64,000 nucleotides of DNA from a virus. The notes under the pieces are model-generated. The model did not search any database. It was not told where the DNA came from and saw nothing but the letters and a program-made list of their open reading frames with translations. Of the stretch, positions 53,546 through 61,488 are shown piece by piece. The DNA lies in the IMG/VR virus record IMGVR_UViG_3300011113_000344, positions 1-64,000 of that record. One strand, given 5' to 3'. The stretch's first letter is position 1, and every line of letters begins with the position of its first letter. The position numbers and the translations under genes are program-made.

Positions 53546-54118
53546 ATGTTGAACAAAGAACAAATTGAATTAAATAAGGCTAAATTCTTAGAAACAAACG
53601 CCAAGTACAATCTTTTTAATCAAGAATTATTAGATTTTTTAGGTGAGGAATTTTTTTTAGCACCATCGTCAATGTCTTTAGACATGTTTGGTTGTTATCC
53701 TGGTGGATTATTAAATGTATGTTTTAAAGCAGCAAAATATGCGGTCAAAACAAACGATATTTTACCCGATAATATGAAACAAACACCATCTTCAATATTG
53801 AAGTGTGTTTTTCTGTCTCAAATAGGAAAAAGTTTCTTATTCAAACCAAACCCAAGTGAATGGCATAGAAAGAATTTAGGTAAAATGTACGAATTTACTG
53901 ACAGTGAAGTGTCAATGAAATCGAATGAAAGGTCAATTCATTATGTATTAAGATTTGGTATTCAATTATCTGAAGAAGAATTTCAAACGATTTTAAATTC
54001 AGATAGGGATACTGAAGATAAATTAGTAAAATATCGAGCATCTAACTTATCTAATGTAGTTAGAATCGGTTTTGAATTAGCAATTTTAGAAGAAAAAAAT
54101 GCAAAAAAATCAAATTGA
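53546..54118 (+). CDS. HD-domain-like protein with degenerate active site
   Basis: A 190-residue protein from the ATG at 53546 (an upstream in-frame ATG at 53492 lies inside the preceding gene and is not preferred). The order GCYPGGLLNVCFKAAKYAVK, ILKCVFLSQIGKSFLFKP and NERSIHYVLRFGIQLSEEEF mirrors small HD-type hydrolases of Bacteroidota phages (GGxxxH..., LHDIGK...), but the catalytic His-Asp pair is missing: SQIG replaces HDIG and the first His is Asn. It is probably a non-enzymatic relative. It overlaps dut by 20 nt. Confidence 0.6.
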   Translation: MLNKEQIELNKAKFLETNAKYNLFNQELLDFLGEEFFLAPSSMSLDMFGCYPGGLLNVCFKAAKYAVKTNDILPDNMKQTPSSILKCVFLSQIGKSFLFKPNPSEWHRKNLGKMYEFTDSEVSMKSNERSIHYVLRFGIQLSEEEFQTILNSDRDTEDKLVKYRASNLSNVVRIGFELAILEEKNAKKSN

Positions 54119-54704
54119 AGATTATATTAAAAAATTGCAAGAGTTAGAAAGTCAAATTTTGCAAGAAGAAAGTACTGATTCAAGTTTTATGGATGACTTA
54201 AACGGTCTTTTATCTAATCTTGGTCAAGAGATAAAATCACAAATAGAACAAGACGTAAATAAATTTGAAGTAAAAGTAAAAAAACTACATCCAAATGCTG
54301 TGATTCCCAAATACGCAAAAGACGGTGATGCTGGTATGGATTTAGTCGCAACCAATATAATATCAAATACCACATTTGATATTACATATGGAACAGGTAT
54401 TGCAATGGAAATACCGAAAGGTTATGTTGGGTTAGTTTTTCCAAGGTCATCAATAAGAAAAACTGATTTGTCATTAACCAATTGTGTGGGAGTAATTGAT
54501 AGTGGATATAGAGGTGAAATTCAAGCAACTTTTAAAAAAATTTTTGGTAAAAATGATATTAGAATAGATGAAACAGATTACAAAGTAGGAGATAGAATAG
54601 CACAAATAATAATCATACCATATCCTTCTGTCACATTTATTGAGTCTGATGAGTTATCGGATTCAGAACGAGGTGAAGGTGGGTTTGGTAGTACAGGAAA
54701 ATAA
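54099..54704 (+). CDS. dut: dUTP diphosphatase with N-terminal extension
   Basis: A 201-residue trimeric-type dUTPase that hydrolyses dUTP to dUMP, keeping uracil out of DNA. All five motifs are present: DGDAGMDLVAT (I), FPRSSIRKTDL (II), CVGVIDSGYRGEI (III), VGDRIAQIIII (IV) and RGEGGFGSTG (V). The usual length is about 145 residues; the extra N-terminal 55 residues form a helical, coiled-coil-like region (EDYIKKLQELESQILQEEST). The start overlaps the previous gene. Works with nrdA/nrdB in nucleotide supply. Confidence 0.93.
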   Translation: MQKNQIEDYIKKLQELESQILQEESTDSSFMDDLNGLLSNLGQEIKSQIEQDVNKFEVKVKKLHPNAVIPKYAKDGDAGMDLVATNIISNTTFDITYGTGIAMEIPKGYVGLVFPRSSIRKTDLSLTNCVGVIDSGYRGEIQATFKKIFGKNDIRIDETDYKVGDRIAQIIIIPYPSVTFIESDELSDSERGEGGFGSTGK

Positions 54705-54731
54705 ATAATTAAAATATAAAATATTAATAAA

Positions 54732-55448
54732 TTGAGAAAGCCAATATTAAAATTACCAACAAATACGGAAGATAAACAAACACCTAAAAAACAAAGAATT
54801 AGAGACATTATTAAACAACCAAAGGAAAAGTTTTTAACAAAAAACCAAGAAGAATATTGGAAAACTTTGACTGAAAATGAAATAACTTTATGTTTTGGGC
54901 CGGCTGGTGTTGGTAAATCTTATATTGCAATGAAAAGAGCGATTGATTTGTTATGGGATGATAGAAACAAGTACGAAAAAATAATTATTGTTAGACCCGC
55001 TGTTGAGGCGGAAGAAAAATTAGGTTCATTACCTGGCGGTTTAGAAGAAAAATTAGACCCTTATATCTACCCATCATATTATTTATTAAATAAAATAATA
55101 GGTAAAGACGCGAGAGAAAAACTTAAAGATGAAGGGTTTATTGAAATCGCTGCTTTAGCGTACATGAGGGGGTGGAATGTTGATAATACTATTTTAGTAT
55201 TTGAAGAGGCACAAAATACTACACCATCTCAAATGAAACTGTTATTAACTAGAATTGGTTTTAATTCTAAATTTTTTATTTCTGGTGATTTAGAACAATC
55301 TGATAAATTCAAAGATAAAACAAAAACAGGATTGTACGACGCTAAGGTAAGATTAGGTGACTTACCAAATGTTGGTATATTTGAATTTGATGATAAAGAT
55401 ATTGTCAGAAACCCTATAATAACGGAAATTTTGAGAAGATACGATTAA
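54732..55448 (+). CDS. PhoH-like ATPase
   Basis: A 238-residue PhoH family protein. Walker A is GPAGVGKS at about residues 56-63 (ITLCFGPAGVGKSYIAMKRA), then IIVRPAVEAEEKLGSLPGGL, IAALAYMRGWNVDNTILVFE for Walker B with EEAQNTTPSQMKLLLTRIG, and FFISGDLEQSD. PhoH proteins are RNA/DNA-linked ATPases of unclear role and are frequent in phages. The start must be TTG at 54732 because no ATG lies between it and the conserved core. Confidence 0.9.
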   Translation: MRKPILKLPTNTEDKQTPKKQRIRDIIKQPKEKFLTKNQEEYWKTLTENEITLCFGPAGVGKSYIAMKRAIDLLWDDRNKYEKIIIVRPAVEAEEKLGSLPGGLEEKLDPYIYPSYYLLNKIIGKDAREKLKDEGFIEIAALAYMRGWNVDNTILVFEEAQNTTPSQMKLLLTRIGFNSKFFISGDLEQSDKFKDKTKTGLYDAKVRLGDLPNVGIFEFDDKDIVRNPIITEILRRYD

Positions 55449-55454
55449 ACTTTA

Positions 55455-55488
55455 CATGCAATGATTTTATTGTTATATTCTTTGCATG
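55455..55488 (+). promoter_or_regulatory. Inverted repeat overlapping start codon
   Basis: CATGCAA (55455-55461) and TTGCATG (55482-55488) form a perfect 7-bp inverted repeat separated by 20 AT-rich nt. The right arm contains the ATG of the next gene, so folding or protein binding would block its start. Confidence 0.4.
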
Positions 55489-56172
55489 GAAATATTTGTA
55501 AGTATTGATGGAGTTCTTAGGAACACTGTTCAAAAATTCGATTATCACTATAAGGATTATTTTTTAAATACCGAATCGGAGGAAAAAGAAACCTTTGAAT
55601 ATAAGGTAAAAACAAAACCATTATCTTTTCAAAAAATAATGGATTCATATTCTTTTCAGTCAGTAGATGAATTTATCAAGTTTCTTTATTTTGATTTTCC
55701 TATTGAAATTTTTGGACACGCCGGTTTAAGTTATAGTCAAACGGCAACAGATTTAAACAAATTAATTATTGAACATCCCAATTCTCGTTTTACTTTAATT
55801 GGGTTAAATGAAAAAGGGAAAGCAAAATCTGCTTCTCTTTTTTTTATTTCAAAGAATGGAATAATGATGGACCAAGTCATTTTTTCAAATAATTCAGAAA
55901 TAGATAATTTATGGAAAAAATGCGATGTATGGATAACTGAAGATTTTGAAGTTATTGAAAAGTGTCCAAAAAACAAAAAAGTTATTAAATTTAATACATA
56001 TTACAATAATCACTACAAAATTGATTTAGAAATTAGTAAATTATCAGAAATAAACAAATTATGGTTGAAATTCTCGGAAAAAACTATTTTATCAATGTTG
56101 ATGGGATTACTCAAACGTGCCAAACAGGCAATGAAGTCAAAAATGAAGACGGCACAACAACTTTTGAAATAA
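55486..56172 (+). CDS. HAD-like protein lacking the catalytic Asp
   Basis: A 228-residue protein. The N-terminus EIFVSIDGVLRNTVQKFDYH has the HAD motif I frame (hhhxDxDGVLR), but the nucleophile Asp is Ser (SIDG). Later FPIEIFGHAGLSYSQTATDL and SRFTLIGLNEKGKAKSASLF could be motif II-like, and NLWKKCDVWITEDFEVIEKC fits the end of a HAD fold (D-h-h-I-x-D). The C-terminal 37 residues (basic, helical) lie in a 112-nt overlap with the next gene. Without the Asp, phosphatase activity is doubtful. Confidence 0.65.
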   Translation: MEIFVSIDGVLRNTVQKFDYHYKDYFLNTESEEKETFEYKVKTKPLSFQKIMDSYSFQSVDEFIKFLYFDFPIEIFGHAGLSYSQTATDLNKLIIEHPNSRFTLIGLNEKGKAKSASLFFISKNGIMMDQVIFSNNSEIDNLWKKCDVWITEDFEVIEKCPKNKKVIKFNTYYNNHYKIDLEISKLSEINKLWLKFSEKTILSMLMGLLKRAKQAMKSKMKTAQQLLK

Positions 56173-56342
56173 ACTTATTTAAATATGAAATAATAAAATC
56201 TTGTGTTGAAAGAATTTTAAGTGAATTTGCAGAAGTTGACAGTGAATTAGGTCCGTTTGCAGAAAATGGTTTAACCATTTCATTTAAAATCGCTTTTAAT
56301 ACCTTAATAAAATATGATATATTAATCCCTGAAGATGAATAA
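56061..56342 (+). CDS. Hypothetical protein overlapping HAD-like gene
   Basis: A 93-residue acidic alpha/beta protein: MVEILGKNYFINVDGITQTC, GTTTFEINLFKYEIIKSCVE and GLTISFKIAFNTLIKYDILI. It looks like a compact folded protein, and its stop overlaps the next start by 8 nt. It shares its first 112 nt with the end of the HAD-like gene in another frame. No family recognised. Confidence 0.6.
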   Translation: MVEILGKNYFINVDGITQTCQTGNEVKNEDGTTTFEINLFKYEIIKSCVERILSEFAEVDSELGPFAENGLTISFKIAFNTLIKYDILIPEDE

Positions 56343-57420
56343 AAATAATGAAAATATTGAAAAACTATCTAATTCGTTAGAAAATTTACACAACAAAACA
56401 AATGTTATATATTTTTTAGTTTATGATACTAAAAATAATCCAAGAGCATCTGTTAAATACATATACGATTTAGCATTAACACTAAAAAATGAAAATTTTA
56501 ATGCTAAAATTTTAGTAGAAGATAAAACTTATACCGGTATCTCTCAGTGGTTAGGTGATAAATATTCAGACTTAGAAGTCGTAACAATTAAAGACGACAG
56601 GGTAGAAATAAAAATTGAAGACATAATTGTTGTTCCTGAATATTATTCAAATGTTTTAGAATCTCTATCTAACATACGTTGTGTTAAGATTATGTTAATC
56701 CAACAAAAAGAATATATTTTTGAAACTTTACCAATTGGTAGTAGATGGTCAGATTATGGATTTGATAGAGTAATAACCACAACCGAGTTTTCAAAAAAAT
56801 ATATAAATAATTTATTTAATGAATGTTTGGTACATATTATTCCACCAATTATTGGAGATGAATTTTCTAAAAATGAAACCACATTAAAACCTGTAATCGC
56901 AATTTTATGTAAAGATAGGTCCATCAATAAAAAAATCATATCTGAATTTTACATAAAATACCCACATTTAAGATGGATTACATTTAGAGATATGGTTAAT
57001 ATGTCATATGTTGATTTTGCAAACGGGTTAAAAGAATGTATGGTGTCTGTATGGGTTGATGATGATTCAACTTTTGGAACATTTCCTTTAGAATCGATGA
57101 AATGTGAAGTGCCCATTGTTGGAAAAATTCCAAAGAACGAACCTGATTGGTTATCTGAAAATGGTATGTGGACATATGATGAATCCAAAATTGTTGAAAT
57201 TTTAGGTACATATGTAACAGCATGGTTAGAAGGTATTGAGATTAATGATGATGTAAAACAAAAAATGAAAGATACTTTATTACCATATTCAACCGATATT
57301 ACAGAAAATAACATTGTAAATATTTTTAATTCTTTTATTAATAAAAGAATTGATAATATTAATAACGCAATTGATAAATTAAAAGAAGAATTTGATTCAA
57401 TATTAGATTCGGATAAATAA
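56335..57420 (+). CDS. Glycosyltransferase-like protein (GT-B type)
   Basis: A 361-residue protein. A Rossmann-like N-terminal half (NVIYFLVYDTKNNPRASVKY, ALTLKNENFNAKILVEDKTY) is followed by FDRVITTTEFSKKYINNLFN and a C-terminal half with PVIAILCKDRSINKKIISEF and SVWVDDDSTFGTFPLESMKC, EVPIVGKIPKNEPDW. The last part matches the donor-sugar site of GT-B enzymes (E-x-x-K-C-x-V-P-h-V-G). It lies next to a GT2 gene and near the GT4-like gene, forming a sugar-transfer cluster. Confidence 0.7.
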   Translation: MNKNNENIEKLSNSLENLHNKTNVIYFLVYDTKNNPRASVKYIYDLALTLKNENFNAKILVEDKTYTGISQWLGDKYSDLEVVTIKDDRVEIKIEDIIVVPEYYSNVLESLSNIRCVKIMLIQQKEYIFETLPIGSRWSDYGFDRVITTTEFSKKYINNLFNECLVHIIPPIIGDEFSKNETTLKPVIAILCKDRSINKKIISEFYIKYPHLRWITFRDMVNMSYVDFANGLKECMVSVWVDDDSTFGTFPLESMKCEVPIVGKIPKNEPDWLSENGMWTYDESKIVEILGTYVTAWLEGIEINDDVKQKMKDTLLPYSTDITENNIVNIFNSFINKRIDNINNAIDKLKEEFDSILDSDK

Positions 57421-57434
57421 ACAAAATAAGTATA

Positions 57435-58214
57435 ATGAAAAAAATATCCGTAATATTACCAGTTCACAAATGGGACGATGATTATAGAATAATGTTTGAC
57501 AATGCATTTAAGTCCGTTGAAAGATTTTATAACGATGTTAAATTATTAATAGTTGCACCAAAAAACGTATTATCAAACATAAAAATAGAACAAACAAATT
57601 TGGAATGTGTAATTATAGAAAATAAAGGAAAAACTGATTTCTGTAGTCAAATAAACTTAGGAATTGATAATTGTGAAACTGAATGGTTTTCTATTTTAGA
57701 GATTGACGATGAGTATAATAAAAATTGGGTAAACCTATTTAATGAATATTCAAATGAGAATCCAGATGTAGATGTTTTTCTATCTTTGGTAAAAGATATA
57801 AATGTTGAAGGTAACTTTTTAAGTTACACTAATGAATCGACTTGGGCTTACGGTTTTACCGATAAACAAGGTTTATTAGATAATACGGCACTTTTAGAAT
57901 ATCAAAATTTTCAAATATCAGGTGGTATATACAGAACATCAAAAATAAAAGAATATGGTAAATTAAAAGAAAACATTAAACTGACTTTTGGTTATGAATT
58001 TTTATTAAGATTAACATTTAATAATTTAAAAATTATGACAATACCAAGGGTGGGTTATCAACACGTTAATTTTAGAGAAGATTCTTTATTTTGGAGTTAT
58101 AAAAACTCAGATAAAGATAAATTAGATTCAAACGAAGTTAAATTTTGGTTGGATACCGCGAAAAAAGAATTTTTCTTTAAAAACGTTAGAGACATAAATT
58201 ATGTAGAAAATTAA
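57435..58214 (+). CDS. Glycosyltransferase family 2-like (GT-A)
   Basis: A 259-residue protein with the GT2 start KKISVILPVHKWDDDYRIMF, then GKTDFCSQINLGIDNCETEW and FSILEIDDEYNKNWVNLFNE, where the D-D pair is in the place of the DXD metal site. The later QISGGIYRTSKIKEYGKLKE is the usual acceptor-region sequence (GG-x-Y/F-R). It would transfer sugar from a nucleotide donor. Acceptor unknown. It follows the GT-B-like gene by 14 nt. Confidence 0.8.
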   Translation: MKKISVILPVHKWDDDYRIMFDNAFKSVERFYNDVKLLIVAPKNVLSNIKIEQTNLECVIIENKGKTDFCSQINLGIDNCETEWFSILEIDDEYNKNWVNLFNEYSNENPDVDVFLSLVKDINVEGNFLSYTNESTWAYGFTDKQGLLDNTALLEYQNFQISGGIYRTSKIKEYGKLKENIKLTFGYEFLLRLTFNNLKIMTIPRVGYQHVNFREDSLFWSYKNSDKDKLDSNEVKFWLDTAKKEFFFKNVRDINYVEN

Positions 58215-58215
58215 A

Positions 58216-58914
58216 ATGCCCCGTAAAAGAACCCAAAAAATATATTTTGGGGAGGAACAAGAACAAGCGGTAGTAAGATATTTACAATCTGATTCCGACA
58301 ATGAAAAGAATAAGATATTCAATGAATATTTAAAAGAGCCTCTCACAATAATGGTCGAATCAATTATTCGACGTTATAAATTATATAGAAAAGATTTGGA
58401 ATTTGAAGATATACATTCAGATACCATGTCTTTTCTTATTACAAAAATAAATAAATTCGACCACACCAAAAATCACAAGGCATATTCTTATTTTGGCACT
58501 ATTTGTAAAAACTACTTAATGGGTAGTATACAAAAAGATACAAAAGAAACAAATAGAACAATCTCATATGAAGATGTGTCAGCGGAATTAGAAGAAAGTC
58601 CTGAACATTCATATGTTATGGATGAAATAGAAATTGATTATAGAGATGTCATTATTAAATTCGTAAATGATTTAGAAACCTTTATTGAAAATGAAGAAAT
58701 GACCGAAAATGAACAAAAATTAGGATATGCATTAATTGAAATTTTTAGTAATTTTGATAAAATTTTTCAAATTGGAAATGGTAATAAATTTAATAAAAAT
58801 TTGATTCTATTATCATTAAGAGAAATGACCTCATTATCAACAAAAGAAATAAGAACATCTTTGAAAAAATACAAAAAAATGTATGTTGATATCGTGTTTA
58901 CTTTTATAAATTAA
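58216..58914 (+). CDS. Late sigma factor candidate, gp55-like
   Basis: A 232-residue protein. Residues about 40-110 follow sigma70 region 2: KEPLTIMVESIIRRYKLYRK, DLEFEDIHSDTMSFLITKIN, KFDHTKNHKAYSYFGTICKN and YLMGSIQKDTKE, with the aromatic-rich segment used to melt the -10 element. A C-terminal helical domain (LSLREMTSLSTKEIRTSLKK) could be region 4-like. T4 gp55 (185 residues) directs RNA polymerase to late promoters with only a -10 element. TATTTATA motifs before structural genes in this window are its natural candidates. Confidence 0.8.
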   Translation: MPRKRTQKIYFGEEQEQAVVRYLQSDSDNEKNKIFNEYLKEPLTIMVESIIRRYKLYRKDLEFEDIHSDTMSFLITKINKFDHTKNHKAYSYFGTICKNYLMGSIQKDTKETNRTISYEDVSAELEESPEHSYVMDEIEIDYRDVIIKFVNDLETFIENEEMTENEQKLGYALIEIFSNFDKIFQIGNGNKFNKNLILLSLREMTSLSTKEIRTSLKKYKKMYVDIVFTFIN

Positions 58915-58923
58915 TTTTTTTAC

Positions 58924-58931
58924 TATTTATA
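58924..58931 (+). promoter_or_regulatory. TATTTATA motif upstream of 125-residue gene
   Basis: Exact TATTTATA on the plus strand, 4 nt before the ATG at 58936, immediately after the sigma-factor gene. Confidence 0.4.
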
Positions 58932-58935
58932 TATT

Positions 58936-59313
58936 ATGAGACGTAATAAAAATCTAATATCCTTAGATACTGATTCCGCACTTGTATTAATGCAAGAAAT
59001 TTATAACGATATTATGGAACAAAAAACCACCGCATCCATGATTACAAAAAAGATGTTAACTTTTATGAAAGATTCGGAGGACATGAGTGTTATTGGTCCG
59101 GTAATTAAAGAACAACAAAAGATACTAAATGACTGTACCGAAAAAAAAATATCGTTGGTAAAATTACAAAGCGCACTGTTAAAACAAAGTTATGGACCTA
59201 ATGCTATTAATTCTGGTGGTAAACTTCAATTAACAGAAGAAGATAGAGTAATCTTAGAAAAATTAATAAATGACGATGATTCAGAGACTAAGGATTCCAC
59301 CTATAAAGTCTAA
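58936..59313 (+). CDS. Hypothetical helical protein
   Basis: A 125-residue, mostly helical protein (DSALVLMQEIYNDIMEQKTT, MLTFMKDSEDMSVIGPVIKE, EKKISLVKLQSALLKQSYGP) with an acidic C-terminal region. It starts a short unit of virion genes behind its own TATTTATA motif, and its stop codon overlaps the next ATG. The size would fit a small packaging or assembly factor, but nothing identifies it. Confidence 0.65.
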   Translation: MRRNKNLISLDTDSALVLMQEIYNDIMEQKTTASMITKKMLTFMKDSEDMSVIGPVIKEQQKILNDCTEKKISLVKLQSALLKQSYGPNAINSGGKLQLTEEDRVILEKLINDDDSETKDSTYKV

Positions 59314-61286
59314 TGAGTAAAACTAAAGAAACAAAAAAAAAATTACAGGCAAAGATTGAGTCTGTAAAAAAAATAATTGACGATTCCGCAAAAAAAATTG
59401 AGAATGTTGGGGATGCTTTTCAAAAAAACATACCTGACCCTAACCAATTTTTAGGAGAACAATTAAGTGCACTTCTTGATAAGAAAAAACGAAAAATAGA
59501 CAATAAAAAAGATATTTTTGGTGAACTGATAGAAGTTGTTGAACAATTTATCACAACAAACAAAAAAACGGTTAACGATAAATTAAATAACATATCTTTT
59601 AGTAACCCAAACAGAAGGGGAATAAACGTCAATATTGATAGAAATCCCTCCAAATCTAAAATTAAAAGACATGCAATTTCGTCTGCAAATGTAACATTAG
59701 GTCAAGCCAAAGAAATTGTTATTAATAGACTTTCGGAGGCACTTTTTATGGGTGACGGAATATGTGGTTCAAAATCAGTATTTAACGTTGATTCAATTCA
59801 ACTTAGTCCCGATGAATTTGATTTTTTAAATATTTTCACATTGGACCCTGATTCAACATGTGGTCAATTAGTTTATGAATCAAAGTCACCGGATAAAAAC
59901 AAAGAAAAACTTAATAGAAATCTTTATGATTTAATGGCTAATGGTGGAACCCATACGTACACCTCCAATAATGGAAATGACCTATTTACCGCATCTTGGA
60001 ATGCTGGTACTCAAAAATTTACTTTTAGTGGGTTTACAAGAGGAACCGCGGGTGTTGTAAATGTACAAGATTTTATTACAGACTATTATAACTCTTTGGA
60101 ATATTCCGATATTAATGATATCGTAAAACAATGTATGTTATTTACCATTAATGGCGGTGCTAGTTGTAGTGAATCAAAAAAATTTACAGAGTCAATCAAC
60201 TTTTCCTCAAGATTAATTGATAGATTATTAAAAATTTGTGGAGGGACAAATCGTGACCTTTTAAAAAATCAAACACCCGTCGATATGTTCAATGAAAATG
60301 ACGAAGATTTGGAATTCTATTTTGATTTTGACAATGTTGAAGGTATAGACTTAGATAGTGAAGATGCTAGAAATAGAGGGGTTTTAAAATTTAAAAGTTG
60401 TGATGACTATGAAATACCAGTAAGTGATATGCATGTTGAAGACTTTATTTTTTTATCAAGAGAAAAAAATATACAAGACTCGGTAAATCAATCTTTAGAA
60501 AACGTTGCAAGGGACGCGTCTGAACAATCTGGTGGTTCGTTATCAATCAATATACTTTTGGATGCATTACTAAATAATTTTATACTCTACATACCTAAAG
60601 TATTGGTAATGTCAGTAATATCCGCAAAGATATTTTTACCATTAATTATTCTATATAAAATCTTTAAAACAATGGCGGTAAATGTTTATTTAAACGCCAA
60701 AGAATTAATTAAAAAATTTAAAAAGGCAATTACCAAGATTGTATCTGATTTGTTTTGGTTGTTCATTAGAGAATTTTGGAGACTCGTCAAAATTGATTTA
60801 TTGGCTTTTGTGAATGAAGTAGTGCAAAGAATTTTAAAAAACAAATATAAGAGATATCTTTTAATAATAACATCATTAATTGCTCTCCTAAAAAAGATTT
60901 TAGAAAACGGAATTGATAACTGTTATGCAATTTTTCAAACAATATTGACAACAATAGAAGGGGCACTCTCACAAAGACTTAGTATTTCAGTTCCGTCTTT
61001 GTTATTACTTTTTTCAGATAAATTACCGGGTTATAGTCAAGATAGGGCATTTATGAATGTGATGAATCGATTGGAGTCTTCAGGAATACCTACAGGACCA
61101 TTGTTTGGTGAGTCTAATGACATTGGTAATTTAGTTAAATCAATTATTGATGGTCACACAGAAGAAGAAGATTCAAATTCGTTTGTTAAAATTGTTTTAC
61201 AAGGTGGTACATTACCCGGTCCACCTGTTGCTGGTGGTGCAATTATACCACCGGGATTAATATCGGGAGTTGGAAAAAAATTCTAA
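59313..61286 (+). CDS. Virion protein with long hydrophobic helical region
   Basis: A 657-residue protein. Order: N-terminal coiled coil (residues about 1-95, Lys-rich), a mixed domain with several Cys (about 120-360), a Glu/Asp-rich part (NENDEDLEFYFDFDNVEGID), then from about 410 to 560 a run of hydrophobic helices (NFILYIPKVLVMSVISAKIF, LPLIILYKIFKTMAVNVYLN, YLLIITSLIALLKKILENGI) and a Gly/Pro-rich end. The hydrophobic part could cross or insert into membrane, as in tail-tip or ejected pore proteins. The adjacent genes are an OB-fold spike and another virion protein, so a tail role is likely. Confidence 0.7.
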   Translation: MSKTKETKKKLQAKIESVKKIIDDSAKKIENVGDAFQKNIPDPNQFLGEQLSALLDKKKRKIDNKKDIFGELIEVVEQFITTNKKTVNDKLNNISFSNPNRRGINVNIDRNPSKSKIKRHAISSANVTLGQAKEIVINRLSEALFMGDGICGSKSVFNVDSIQLSPDEFDFLNIFTLDPDSTCGQLVYESKSPDKNKEKLNRNLYDLMANGGTHTYTSNNGNDLFTASWNAGTQKFTFSGFTRGTAGVVNVQDFITDYYNSLEYSDINDIVKQCMLFTINGGASCSESKKFTESINFSSRLIDRLLKICGGTNRDLLKNQTPVDMFNENDEDLEFYFDFDNVEGIDLDSEDARNRGVLKFKSCDDYEIPVSDMHVEDFIFLSREKNIQDSVNQSLENVARDASEQSGGSLSINILLDALLNNFILYIPKVLVMSVISAKIFLPLIILYKIFKTMAVNVYLNAKELIKKFKKAITKIVSDLFWLFIREFWRLVKIDLLAFVNEVVQRILKNKYKRYLLIITSLIALLKKILENGIDNCYAIFQTILTTIEGALSQRLSISVPSLLLLFSDKLPGYSQDRAFMNVMNRLESSGIPTGPLFGESNDIGNLVKSIIDGHTEEEDSNSFVKIVLQGGTLPGPPVAGGAIIPPGLISGVGKKF

Positions 61287-61287
61287 A

Positions 61288-61488
61288 ATGGAAAAAGACA
61301 AATTCGTTAATGTAATTGAAAATGTTAAAGACAAATCAAATAAAGATTTATTTGAAACGGAAGAATTTTTATTTAAACAACACGAAGATTTGAAAAACTA
61401 CATTGTTAATTTAACACATAAATTAGAAACAATAGAAAATTTACATTCTAAAGTTTTAGAAGAAATTGAAAATAGAAAAATTAAATGA
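61288..61488 (+). CDS. Small coiled-coil protein
   Basis: A 66-residue, Lys/Glu-rich, fully helical protein (NLTHKLETIENLHSKVLEEI). The ATG at 61288 is preferred over the in-frame TTG at 61270 because it follows directly after the upstream stop. Its stop overlaps the next start (ATGA), so translation is coupled. Possibly an assembly or bridging protein between the two virion genes that flank it. Confidence 0.65.
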   Translation: MEKDKFVNVIENVKDKSNKDLFETEEFLFKQHEDLKNYIVNLTHKLETIENLHSKVLEEIENRKIK

